A model generated the notes under the pieces. It saw only the letters and a list, made by a program, of their open reading frames with translations. It did not search any database and was not told where the DNA came from. A program made the translations under genes and the position numbers. Positions 31,440 to 41,071 of a stretch of 64,000 nucleotides of DNA are shown in pieces. The stretch is from Prostheceraeus crozeri (taxonomy: Eukaryota; Platyhelminthes; Polycladida; Euryleptidae): the NCBI GenBank assembly GCA_907163375.1, contig CAJQUW010010404.1, forward strand, positions 248,001 through 312,000, read 5' to 3'. The first letter of the stretch is position 1, and each line of letters starts with the position of its first letter.

Positions 31440-33149
31440 ATACAAAAAACATCAGAAAACTTTCCTTGATTTATTTGGAGTAAATATTCAAAAGAAAAAC
31501 ATATTCCTGGTCAAAAACCGGTCCAGGAACTCGATTAGATGTAAGACTAAATGAGAATAATGATCCAAGACCAGGTGAAGAACTGATAAACAGAGTTGAT
31601 GCAGCAGCTTATAGACACGATTTAGCTTATCGAAATCATGACCTAAAATCTCGTCATGAAGCAGATAAGAAAATGATAGAAGAGTTAGATGATATTCAAA
31701 ATCCTACATTCAGAGAAAAATTTGAAAGGATGTTTGTAAAAAAAGCTTTACAAGCTAAAATATTGTTCGGTCAGGGTTTAGACAAAACTCATAACTCTGA
31801 AACCTACGCGTCTGAAATTCATAAAGAATATAGAAAGCCTAAATATCTATTGAAAGTAAAAGTGTTTAATAAAGATGATATTTGGAGTACTGATCTTATT
31901 CATATGCCGAATTAGTCTAATGGAACCGAAGGTTCTAAGCCAAAGTCTAATTATAAATACGCATTAACCGTTATAGATTTGTATACTAGATACGCTTGGG
32001 TGAAGCCATTAAAAAATAAAAGTGGTTTAACAGTTAAATATGCGTTTGGAGAAATCTTTAGGGAAAGTAATAGAAAGCCAAAAAATTGTTTGTTGATAAA
32101 GGATCTGAGTTATATAACAGAAATGTTAGGCAATTATTTGAAACTGTTTATTCCACAGAAAATGCTGGAAAGGCTGTAGTAATAGAAAGGCTTAGTAGAC
32201 CGTAAAAAAGTAAATTATTTAAGAAATTAGCAGAACAAGGTAATCAGAAATGGTTAAAAATATTACCAGGAATTGTTGATGATTATAACAGTAAGATTCA
32301 TTCAAGCATCCGCAGTGTATTTGACTACGCCTCCCCTGTTTTTGATGGACTTAACAGGAAAGACGACGATGTCCTAAGGAAAATAGAAAAGAGAGCTCAG
32401 CGCATCATGTACAACGTAGTGACCAGCTGTGATAGATGTGTCTATGATCTAGAGGAAAGACGTTTAAAGCTATCTGGTAAATTGTTCGCTTCAATTGAAA
32501 TGGACTCGCAGCACTTGCTTCATGACATGCTACCAAGAAATTTTGAATTGTCCCATCATTATGTCTATCGACTTGTACGCACCGAAAAGTATGCTCGTTC
32601 ATTTTTTCCTTTCATGATTAAGGACTTTTCTCAATTTTCCTAATATATGAGTGCATTATGTTGATGTGTTGGCCTGCGTCATGTAGTAGGTCTATCGGTA
32701 AATTGATGCGATTTGGTTGAAGGTCACTTTTTTCTGCTTGTAATTGATTTTCATTCCTTCAAAAATATACGCCTACTTACTTACTTATTGAAGAAACTCC
32801 AAAGAATGTTTCTAACGATGCAGCTTTAATAAGAAAGAAGATATTTGAAAATAATTATGAGAATGAAAGTAATGTTAATTTACAGAAACGTAAATCGAAA
32901 TTTAAGATTGGAGATAGAGTTAGAATATTTAAGTATAAGAATAAATTAGAAAAAGGTTTTGTTGGTTATTGGACTGAAGAAATATTTGAAGTTTGTAAAA
33001 TAAATCAAACGGATCCGATTACTTATGAAATTAAAGATTTAGATAATGAAGAGATAAAAGGTAGATTCTATGAAAATGAATTGCAAAAGACTGAACTTTG
33101 GTCATTGGAACCAACGTTTCGGGAATTAAATTTCCTCATTCAATTCTAA
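31440..33149 (+). pseudogene. Phospholipase A2-like domain fused to rve integrase (Polinton B)
   Basis: The N-terminal domain (about 31480-31790) has KTGPGTRLDVRLNEN (calcium-loop-like GPG) and DAAAYRHDLAYRNHD, the HD-x-x-Y catalytic signature of the parvovirus-type PLA2 family. The same frame then runs without a break through a linker into DIWSTDLIHM at 31915, the start of the integrase core. The core continues KYALTVIDLYTRYAWVKPLK and, after a shift, the second Asp and final Glu region (about 32095-32190). A LINE fragment (32306-32789) is inserted next. The C-terminal SH3-like part resumes at 32790 (KFKIGDRVRIFKYKNK, PITYEIKDLDNEEIKGRFYE) to the TAA at 33147-33149. The fusion is a direct reading-frame observation; activity of either half is unproven. 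Confidence 0.72.
32306..32789 (+). mobile_element. 5'-truncated non-LTR retrotransposon (LINE) 3' end
   Basis: The insert begins inside the integrase with the very end of a LINE reverse-transcriptase protein: VFDYASPVFDGLNRKDDDVL then EKRAQRIMYNVV, the 'leYas.vw...l..le.vQ' thumb motif, open to 32643. A 3' UTR follows, ending in a CTTACTTACTTATT microsatellite typical of LINE tails. The integrase frame resumes directly after it. Clade (CR1/L2/Jockey-like) cannot be settled by eye. Confidence 0.65.
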
Positions 33150-33655
33150 CATAATATCAAAAAATGGTACTCCTTCCTGTAATTTGAATAAAACATAAAG
33201 ACATAATTGTCCACAATAAGTAGTTCCTGGTTTTTTTTTAATTTGAAAAGTTTTGTATGTTCCATTACGAAGTATTTCTTTTACTTCATTTGTAGGGGGA
33301 AGTCCGCATGAATCGAACCAATAGTTCTCAGCCTCCGGGCGATCGAAATAATAATTAGAACCGTTTTTATTTCTTTGTCCCGCAGACCAATGTACTTCTT
33401 TTTGATCTGATGTGTGAAGATTTGTTATAAAATTCACTTGAGGTACATTATCAGAGCTAGTGCTTCGCACATCTCTGATCAATTGTAATTCATCTCTCAT
33501 TGAGACGTGGAAATTTTTTATTAAATGATCTGCGATCTTATTTAAATCGAAATTCGTAGTTGTTTGCTTCCCATATAATTTTAAGAACTCAGTCAGACCA
33601 AGAGCTCTGGGAGATATTTCAGTCAGATTTTCACCACTCAGTTTAAATGAAAAAT
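33126..33655 (-). CDS. Adenain-like maturation protease of Polinton B
   Basis: The minus-strand frame is open from about 33655 (LSGENLTEISPRALGLTEFL) to 33126. Visible catalytic landmarks: VNFITNLHTSD then VHWSAGQ (the HW histidine), FDSCGLPPTNEVKEIL (the FDS.GlPP motif) and TYCGQLCLYVLFKLQEGVPF (catalytic Cys region). Length of about 174 codons suits the family. No stop interrupts these motifs, so it is one of the better preserved genes in the element. An in-frame ATG lies at 33500, and the region upstream of it is also coding-like, so the start is uncertain. It is convergent with, and slightly overlaps, the integrase stop. Confidence 0.7.
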
Positions 33656-34011
33656 TCTATTAACTGTCAACAATTTGTTAAATGAGATACAGTTTATAAG
33701 TATCAATGAAATCCCTATGACAACGTTGACGCGACAATTGTAACTTTCTAAAACAACAGAGCTCAAGTAAACTAATGAATTGCTGCCATTTTCTGAACAC
33801 TAGTGGATTCAAAAACGGTTTTGGACACAGTTCTGGATTTGGACAGAAAACTGTCAGTTCATTTGGAAGTGGGGGTAAGAGAAAGACATAAGTGCGGGTA
33901 ACAGCTGTTTGTTCTGAAATGTACTATTTCATGAATGCGAGAAGCAACTGCGTTGTTTCATGAATGCGGGAAGCAGCTGTTCCCTACAATTGCGCGATCA
34001 TCAGAGTGCAA
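33656..34011. other. Gene-free stretch between protease and right TIR
   Basis: AT-rich, no reading frame of note. Two direct copies of TTTCATGAATGCG(A/G)GAAGCA lie at about 33928 and 33957. Confidence 0.6.
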
Positions 34012-34356
34012 AACAGTAGCAATAATAGGAATTGTAAGAGCGTCAGAAGATATAGCAATTGTTAAAGCACCTAAACTTACTGTTAAAAATATTCCAATAC
34101 CTTGTGTTACATTCTTAACTTTAGACCATCTCTTTCTTAACTTTTTATAATGCTCTAATCTTAATAATAATTGTGATTCTTTATCTTTCATATAACGTAC
34201 TCTATCTTTGTGTTTTTCAATGTTCATCTTTTCAATGTCCATTAAAGTAGAACTACGTTCATTTATTAACGAAGGATTCTCGAAGTTTCTTCCATTTTCG
34301 AAGTTTCTTCCATTTTTGAGGTTTCTTCCATTTTTTAATAAATATTTTGAATACAA
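33958..34356 (-). pseudogene. Truncated TIR copy of the Polinton B membrane/coil protein
   Basis: Mirror of 19794-20026 with the same N-terminal MDIEKMNIEKHKDRVRYMKD and first hydrophobic segment. Identity ends at about 34012 and the frame then runs into unrelated sequence. An upstream extension shows three copies of KNGRNF/ENGRNF from a 15-18 bp repeat expansion. Created by the TIR, not a separate gene. Confidence 0.7.
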
Positions 34357-34716
34357 TCTTCTGATATTTTTAGACTATGTAAAAAGGCTACATAAATTTT
34401 GTAAATTTTTGGACTGCGTAAATCTTCGACTACGTGAAAATTGTGGACTACGTAAATTTTCGACTACGTGAAATTTTTAGACTACGTAAATTTTGATTTT
34501 TTAGACTACGTAAATTTTTGAAGTTTTCAGACTACGTAAATTTTTGAAATTTTGAAAATCTGATTTTTTCGAAAATTTGGCACTACCTAAATTTTTGAAG
34601 TTTTGAGGCTACCTAAATTTTTGAAATTTATGGACTACGTAAATTTTTGAAATCTCGGAAGGTGTGACATCCGGTTCGAGCAAAGCGACGCGCCGGATGT
34701 CATACCCTATACTACT
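34012..34716. repeat. Polinton B right terminal inverted repeat
   Basis: Reverse complement of 19467-20026 with an expanded array of the ACTACGTAAATTTT-type unit. It includes a truncated copy of the first coding sequence (to about 34356). Confidence 0.9.
34665..34702. promoter_or_regulatory. Terminal hairpin in the right TIR
   Basis: Same 10-bp stem (34665-34674 with 34693-34702) as at the left end, with an 18-nt loop differing at several positions from the left loop. Confidence 0.6.
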
Positions 34717-34722
34717 CCCATC

Positions 34723-35300
34723 CTCCAATGAAAATCGTGCGCGGTTGCAGGACACATGAAATTTTTCTAAGTTATTTAAAGAAACAATTTTTCATTAAGT
34801 TATTTTGCCTCCCAAAGTGAAAATTTTGAAACTTGCAAACACTTGGAAAACATTTTCAGAATGAATAACCCCCTCGAAATTTGTTACTTTTCCAAAGAAA
34901 ATGGAAACGTTTTTAAACTATGGCAAACACTTGGAAAACATTTTTCAGAAAATGTACCTCCCACGTCTCGGAATTTTTTCTATGTTATTCTTGCTGCAAA
35001 ACGTACCGTTCCGAAGCAAGTGCATCGAGCGACACGTAACGAAATATTCCTTCAAAAAAGGGAGAAGCATATCGTCCAATGAGCATCGTGCGCGGTTTCC
35101 GGACAGGCGAAATTTTTCTAAGTTATTTTACCACACAAAGTGGAAAATTTTGAAATCACAGGCAAACACATGGAAAACATTTTTCAGAACATATAACCCC
35201 CCTCGAATCGGAAAATTTTCTAAGTTATTTTCGAAGCAAGGCGAGCCGCTCCGAACCAAGCGTGTCCAGTGCAACATGGTCAAATTTCGCATACCTCCGC
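34723..35300. repeat. Degenerate tandem repeat downstream of Polinton B
   Basis: Two to three diverged copies (about 180-340 bp apart) sharing CATCGTGCGCGG, GAAATTTTTCTAAGTTATTT and GGAAAACATTTTTCAGAA. Similar CTAAGTTAA motifs occur at 18240-18480, left of Polinton B, so this is probably the end zone of Polinton A into which Polinton B inserted. Confidence 0.55.
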
Positions 35301-35447
35301 CCTCGTGTCCTATAATTGCGCCTTACCTACTTACCTGGAAGAAGAGGATGCTCAGTATTATAGATTGAGTTTCAAATGAATGGAAATCCTTTCTCATAGT
35401 ACATGAATACCATGCATGCAGGAATGTTAAACTCGTGGCATTTTAGT

Positions 35448-36168
35448 TCGGCAGCCACAACGAGTTTCTGCAGGGAACTAGGCCGAAAGTGAGACTTTCA
35501 CAGAATGCTGTACACCCTATGCCTACTACGAATCGCCACGTCTGCCGAGTTCTAGTGTGCTCCTCTTCTTGTCAAACAAGATCAAAGAAAAACACATGTC
35601 AATCCAATGGGACGCAGATTGCAGTTTTTGGCTAAAATTAAATTTTGTATGTTTTCTCTAATTAAACGAAAAGTACTAAGCCCAGAATCATAATTTTTGG
35701 CATGGAATGTCTTCAGGTCATTTCCTATGATGTGCATGTGCATTTATCATGCATCAAATCGGCAATGTATGTGAGAATGTGGTTGAATGTGGATAAAGTT
35801 GCTCAAAATGCTTGTGTTTGCCGACATTAAGAGGCTCGTCAAATCTAAATGGGGTTAGCTATATAGACACGGGTGCATGAAAATGAAAGGAAAATGACTT
35901 GAAGACATTCTATGCCAAATATTGTGACTCTGGACTTAGTACTTTTCGTTTAATCAGAGAAAACATACAAAATTTAATTTTAGCCAAAAACTGCAATCTG
36001 CGTCCGATTGGATTTACATGTGTTTTTCTTTGATCCTGTTTGAGAAGAAGAGGAGCTCACTAGAACTCGGCGGACGTGCCGATTCGTAATAGGCATAGGG
36101 TGTACATCATTCTGTGAAAATGTCACTTTCGGCCTCGTTCCCTGCAGAAACTCGTTCTGGCTGCCGGA
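35448..36168. mobile_element. Foldback/MITE-like inverted repeat
   Basis: Arms of about 280 bp (35448-35735 and 35890-36168, coordinates summing to about 71616) are diverged reverse complements. Shared blocks include the ends GGCAGCCA...GAGTTTCTGCAGGGAAC, the central TTCTTTGATC and AAAAACTGCAATCTGCGTC. The spacer is about 155 bp. No coding potential and no transposase. Confidence 0.7.
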
Positions 36169-36470
36169 CTATTTCTCCTTTAACTGGTTCATGGTGTGCA
36201 CATGATCTGCAATTGAATAATGTTTCCGAAAGTCTGCTTCTCTCTTTGGTAGATTGGGCCGCTTTGGAGGAAGTGCATGCGTTTACATTCACACTAGATT
36301 TCAATCTTCAAATCTCGACCTTGGGGACGTCTCAGGTGTTGAATACGTGACCATAGGATTACCTATTCTCAATTTGATGTTTTCTTCCATGCAAATTCTT
36401 CCTGGTCTTCGCATAATGACATTTGTGATCACTTTACAATTTTTTTTGATGCTGCAAGTAGTCAGTAAAG
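36169..36470. other. Unannotated spacer before the palindrome
   Basis: About 300 bp with no recognised gene or repeat. The only open frames read on into the satellite and are not convincing. Confidence 0.5.
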
Positions 36471-36474
36471 GTCC

Positions 36475-36944
36475 AATACAAACACAGCGCGCCTCGAAAT
36501 GGGGTGGGTCCAATACAAACACAGCGCGCCTCCAAATGGGGTTGGTCCAATACAAACACAGCGCGCCTCGAAATGGGATGGGTCCAATACAAACACAGCG
36601 CGCCTCGAAATGGGGTGGGTCCAACACAAACACGCGCGCCCCGAAATGGGGTGGGTCCAATACAAACACAGCGCGCCTCGAAATGGGGTGGGTCCAATAC
36701 AAACACAGCGCACCTCGAAGTGGGGTTGGTCCAATACAAACACAGCGCGCCTCGAAATGGGGTGGGTCCAACACAAACACGCGCGCCTCGAAATGGGGTG
36801 GGTCCAATGCAAACACAGCGCGCCTCGAAATGGGGTGGGTCCAAAACAAACACAGCGCGCCTCAAAATGGGGTGGGTCCAATACAAACACAGCGCGCCTC
36901 GAAATGGCTAGCTCCCATACAAACACAGCGCGCCACCTTGGCCG
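36475..36944. repeat. 37-bp satellite, short left array
   Basis: About 12-13 units of the 37-bp repeat (CCAATACAAACACAGCGCGC and CTCGAAATGGGGTGGGT), reverse-complementary to the large array at 58333-64000. Some units are 36 bp (ACACGCGCGCC variant). It ends at about 36475 against unrelated sequence. Confidence 0.95.
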
Positions 36945-37112
36945 GCCGCCCAGGTTGGAGTGAGAGGTTGTCTTGGCCGACCGTCCAGGTTGGCGTGGTC
37001 GACCGTCCAGGCTGACTTGGCCGACCGACCAGGTTGATGTGGCCGACCGTCCAGGTTGACTTTGCTAACCGACTAGGTTGACTTGGCCGACCGACCAGCT
37101 TGACGTGGTGGA
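36945..37112. repeat. GGCCGACCG minisatellite, left copy
   Basis: Degenerate repeats of about 24-27 bp with the core TTGGCCGACCG(A/T)CCAGGTTGA, mirrored at 58140-58333. Confidence 0.85.
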
Positions 37113-37189
37113 TTGAGAGTGTGTTTTGAGGGTGAAGGAGGCACGGGAGAGTGAAACGGACTTCAGATTTGGAATCAACGTGAAATTTT

Positions 37190-37900
37190 GCGTCGACATG
37201 GTGAGTTTCAAGTCAATCGGACAGAAAAAATTTTTTTTCAAATTTTTTTCGAAAAAACGGCAGAGGTAAAATTTTGGACGTTTTGGGTTGTAGCCTCAAA
37301 ACGAAGCATCGGAGAGCAAAACGGATTTCAGATTCGGAATCAGCGTCAAATTCTGCATCTATATGGTGAATTTGAAAGCAATCGGAGAGAAAAATTTTCG
37401 CTGACGTCCCCCCCCCCCGGCACCGATCTTCCCATTTTCCTTCTAGTAATTGTAGAAAGTCGTGCAATAGCTCGTTTGAAAGCTAAGAGTAAGACAAATT
37501 CACTGAAAGAAACGGCTTGTTCATATCTGTCTTCGTTTAGATGTGAGACGCCATTTAAGATTTTGGGAGATTGGCGAAAAACGACAGAGTTAGAATTTTG
37601 GACGTTTTGGGCTGTAGCGCCAAAACGAAGCATCGGAGAGCAAAACGGATTTCAGATTTGGAATCAGCGTCAAATTCTCTGTCAACATGGTGAGTTTCAA
37701 GTCAATCGGAGAGAAAAAATTTTTCTTCATTTTTCCGAAAAACGAGTTAGAATTTTTGCGATGGCTGTGGGCTGTAGAGCCAAAACGAAGCATCGGATGG
37801 AAAAACGGAGGACAGATTTGGATTCAGCGTCAAATTCTACATGGAAATGGTGCATTTACAGCTCAATCGGACCTCTAGAATCGGCGATAGAACCGTTTTA
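37190..37900. repeat. Degenerate tandem repeat, unit about 160 bp
   Basis: Recurring blocks GAAGCATCGGAGAGCAAAACGG, CAGCGTCAAATTCT and GAGTTTCAAGTCAATCGGA(C/G)AG at about 160 or 320-bp spacing. Weak open frames here are repeat-derived. Mirrored at 57390-58110 in the right arm. Confidence 0.75.
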
Positions 37901-38431
37901 AGTTTTTGGATGATGGATATTACGTCATCAGCTGATCGCCACAAACTATATTGGCTGGGAACCGACACAGACTTGTCATTAAGACGAGAGATTGTCAACG
38001 GTAAGTCGTCTCTCTGAGCTCCAATGATAGCTTCGGACATTCCAAATTCCGGGTTTCCGTAAGAAACCGACTTAGAAAATTTCATTGCTGAAGTCAGCTA
38101 AGGCGTCAGACCTAGAGGTTCGTCAGGAGATGGCCTTCGTCTCCAGGCCATAAAAGACTCCAAAACTTTAAAGGCTTGTAACTTTTCTTCTACAAGTCCG
38201 TTTGACTTGATTCAAAAAAGGTTCGGTCGCTATTGACCTGCCCTAAGTGATAGACTACTTATAAAATTTCATAAGTAGTGCTAAAAAGATGAAAAATTTA
38301 AATTCACTAGTTTTGGGGGTTTTCTGGGGTTTTCGACCCTGCTGAATTCAACTAAGACATTTATAAAGTTGTGGGAGGCGAGCTTCCGCTTGGAATTTGC
38401 AACCTTTGTAAACAATTCACCAAACCTTCTG

Positions 38432-38480
38432 ATTGGGCGAGCAATCTCGACCATTCTCAGAGTAGGAAAATCATATAAAA
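38432..38480 (+). promoter_or_regulatory. Promoter 1: CCAAT box and TATA box
   Basis: ATTGG at 38432 and TATAAAA at 38474-38480, 42 bp apart. The intervening sequence (GGGCGAG...CTC..CCATTC...TAGGAAAATC) closely matches promoter 2 at 39838. Followed by a short leader and the first copy of the degenerate module. Mirror copy near 56780 on the minus strand. Confidence 0.6.
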
Positions 38481-38529
38481 CCCAGTGAGGTGACTTTCAA
38501 CTACACATTTGCCTTTAGCAAGTGTCATG

Positions 38530-40205
38530 ATGTTGCATGGTACGGAGAGTTTCGTTGTAATATTCCAGTGACAGGGTGTTCCTTCCGGACAGCGGATAAG
38601 ATCGTGGTGATGGGTACAGCAAGGGAGGGAGACTTTTCGGTAATCTCGACTCTACAACGGTCGTTGCGGTCTCTTTTCTCAACGTAGCACCTTGAACGCC
38701 AATCGGTCGAGTATTAGTTATCTTGTCACGGGTGGCTTATAAATTCTCTATTGCAAAAACGTCAGCTTGACTTGCTAACAAGTCTCTTACTATCAGATCA
38801 AGAAGCACTCAACGTGAGCATGGTAAGGAGAAGTTCGGTGTAATACTTCCTTTTGACGGGCGTTCCTGTAAAGGGCGGCGGTGAAACCCGTAGCTATGTA
38901 TACCGCAAGGGACATTCTGCAATGGTCAATCTTGTTAAACCTCTCTGCGTCATGTTTGCAAGTGATTGCCTCTGTCTCAACGTAGTATGCATTCGCGCCA
39001 GGGTGACATTTAGCCAGCTGTCGAAGGTTACTTCATAACCTCTCCATAGCACCAATAGTGTGAAGCTCGGTATGAGTGAGGGATAAAATCCTCCATCACC
39101 TTAGGCGGCTTGATATCAGGCTACAACATGAGTGATGCGGAGATCTTTGATAGTGTACTTCCTGTTGGTGGGTTTGCACGGCGAGCGCTGCCGCAGATGG
39201 AAGGAGGGGTGTGTCATAGTTAAGACCGAAACCACTTAGCCGGTGTTGGGCAACTTTCCCAACGTCATCTTTTCTCGCTTGGTCATGAGTGCTTTAGATG
39301 TCTGCAGCAGGTTTTTCAAAATCTCCACTCATCGTTTGATGATTTACAAAGTAGGGCACATATCAAGTAAAGTTCTCATAATGACGTCTTAATCAATTCC
39401 TCCTTACTGCATGCTTGTCGTTTCTACACTCCGACTCTAACCTTTTAGAGCATACACATGTAGCACATACTATCCGTATCGAGAAAGTCTCATGAGTTCT
39501 TTTAAGAACCACTACCTCCTCGTGTCACCTGTGTATATTCCAAGTCGAGAGTTGAGAAACATAGAGGGCATTGACGAAGAAATGATGAATGGAATGATAT
39601 GGGATTTGGACATTCACACGCCAAACGTATACAGCAAACACACTTCTCTCTTCTTTAGTGAGCAAGCTCTGAACACATAAGATACCGTAGTAAAATCATC
39701 AACGAATAAATCATATCGCAATAGGAATGTACATTGACAGATTCAAATAGATGCTCATGCGTTCATAAAAGAGAGTTTGTAACATCAGCATTAATTGGAA
39801 GTGCGTGGGCGCACTGGAAACTCTTGCTCGTCTTGTGATTGGACGAGAGGTCTCATCCATTCACCGCATAGGAAAATCTTATAAAAGGTAGTGCACCAGC
39901 TCTGCTCTTCACATTTATCTTTCACAAGGTGAGTGTTCGTGAGCTCCTGCTATCAGGTTGTTTTGACTTGCTATCAAGTTGAATAGTTTCTTGCTATCAA
40001 GAGATTCACTTCTGCTCATAAAACATATCATCGCTGTAATACCTCCTTTGCTCGAGCGTTCCTTCGGGACGGCGGGTACTGCCGTAGAGGGATTGCGTTG
40101 CAATGGTTGTTCGTCGTTTGTTAGACCGAAACCTCTGAGCCGTTGTTCATGTTGGGCGTTCGACTTCATACTCAACGTGACGCTTTCTCTCGCCAGGTCA
40201 GAGTA
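38530..40205 (+). repeat. Family of degenerate ~170-bp modules
   Basis: At least four modules (about 38545-38690, 38835-39010, 39150-39290 and 40035-40200) share ordered blocks: GTAATA(C/T)(T/C)CC, (G)GG(C/T)GTTCC, a G-rich stretch such as GGGCGGCGG, TGCAATGGT, GACCGAAACC, and TCAACGT followed by a CGCCAGG-type end. Reading frames are not conserved among modules, so conservation is at nucleotide level. No protein is proposed. Only the fourth module is amplified in the right arm. Confidence 0.5.
39838..39934 (+). promoter_or_regulatory. Promoter 2: CCAAT/TATA boxes and a splice-donor-like site
   Basis: ATTGG at 39838 and TATAAAAG at 39880-39887, with exactly the same 42-bp spacing as promoter 1. 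About 40 bp further is CACAAG|GTGAGT, a good 5' splice site at 39929, suggesting a short non-coding or leader first exon. Mirror copy near 55370 on the minus strand. Confidence 0.55.
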
Positions 40206-40819
40206 CTTCAGCCATTCGACAAAGGTTAGTCTTTATGATATGGAGTAGAGTGAAATGTAATTCATTAGATGTCACTTGAATGATTGTTCCCATGATAAAC
40301 GTTGATGAGACAGATGAAACACTTATGAAGTACGTACATGTTTAGATGAAGTATGTGAATTTTATTTTCTGTTGTTTCTCGAACAACGTATTCATATGAA
40401 GGACTAAAACTCTAACGTTGAGCATCTCGTCGGTATGCAACGCAATGCGTCATGTTTGCAAGTGATTGCCTCTGTCTCAACCTAGTATGCATTCGCGCCA
40501 GGGTGACAGTTAGCCAACTGTCGAAGGTTGCCTTATAAACTTTCCATTGCATACGTTTTGAGAACATGAGTTCTACCTGTCTCTATCAATGAGACGAATT
40601 GATGAATGGAATGAAATGGGAGGACACTCACGCGCCACACGCAGCATAACACACTTCTCTCTTCCGTAGTCTAACAAGCTCTTTGCACATGGATCGCAGT
40701 CGATTGCTATCCCTGTATCAGAAGTGTAAGCTATCTTAATTTTATTTAGCACTATTTCATCTACCATCATCACCCATATGAAGTGTTATAAAATTTACAA
40801 ATTAGACTAAGCGTTCTAC
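40205..40819. other. Gene-free segment of the left arm
   Basis: Contains a second copy (40440-40560) of a block also at 38945-39050 (CATGTTTGCAAGTGATTGCC...), otherwise nothing recognised. The small minus-strand frame 40573-40773 is mirrored at 53276-53476 but has no recognisable domain. Confidence 0.45.
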
Positions 40820-41071
40820 AATTGCAGGACTGCATGAAGAACCTGTTGTGAATAGTTATCAACTAAAAGTCAATACCCTTTGAGATAAAAAGTCGAAACA
40901 ATCACTCTACTGAATAAAAGTAGACAGTAACTACGTAGATGAAATAAAATACGACACGGCAGTAAAAACAAGCAATCATTTCAAAAAGAAAATAAACAAT
41001 GATACATAAGTATAAGAAGGCTCAATGAAGAGAAAATGAGGTACTCAAGACAAAGTTAAAGAGACTTCACG

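Larger units (their letters stand above)
19467..34716. mobile_element. Polinton B: complete 15.25-kb Polinton/Maverick
   Basis: The ends read AGTAGTATAGGG (19467) and its reverse complement ending ACTACT (34716). They are flanked by the identical hexamer CCCATC at 19461-19466 and 34717-34722. A 5'-AG terminus, long inverted repeats and a 6-bp target duplication are the textbook Polinton hallmarks. The content confirms it: penton, A32-type ATPase, protein-primed PolB, MCP, rve integrase and adenain-like protease. Base composition is strongly AT-rich, sharply different from Polinton A. Most large genes carry stops or shifts, so it is no longer autonomous as read. Confidence 0.95.

Noticed and set aside
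34843..35368. Overlapping 79- and 155-codon frames right of Polinton B
   Set aside because: They follow a degenerate tandem repeat and have no domain; repeat-derived.
36254..37015. 253-codon and overlapping frames in the left satellite array
   Set aside because: Same periodic artefact as the large array.
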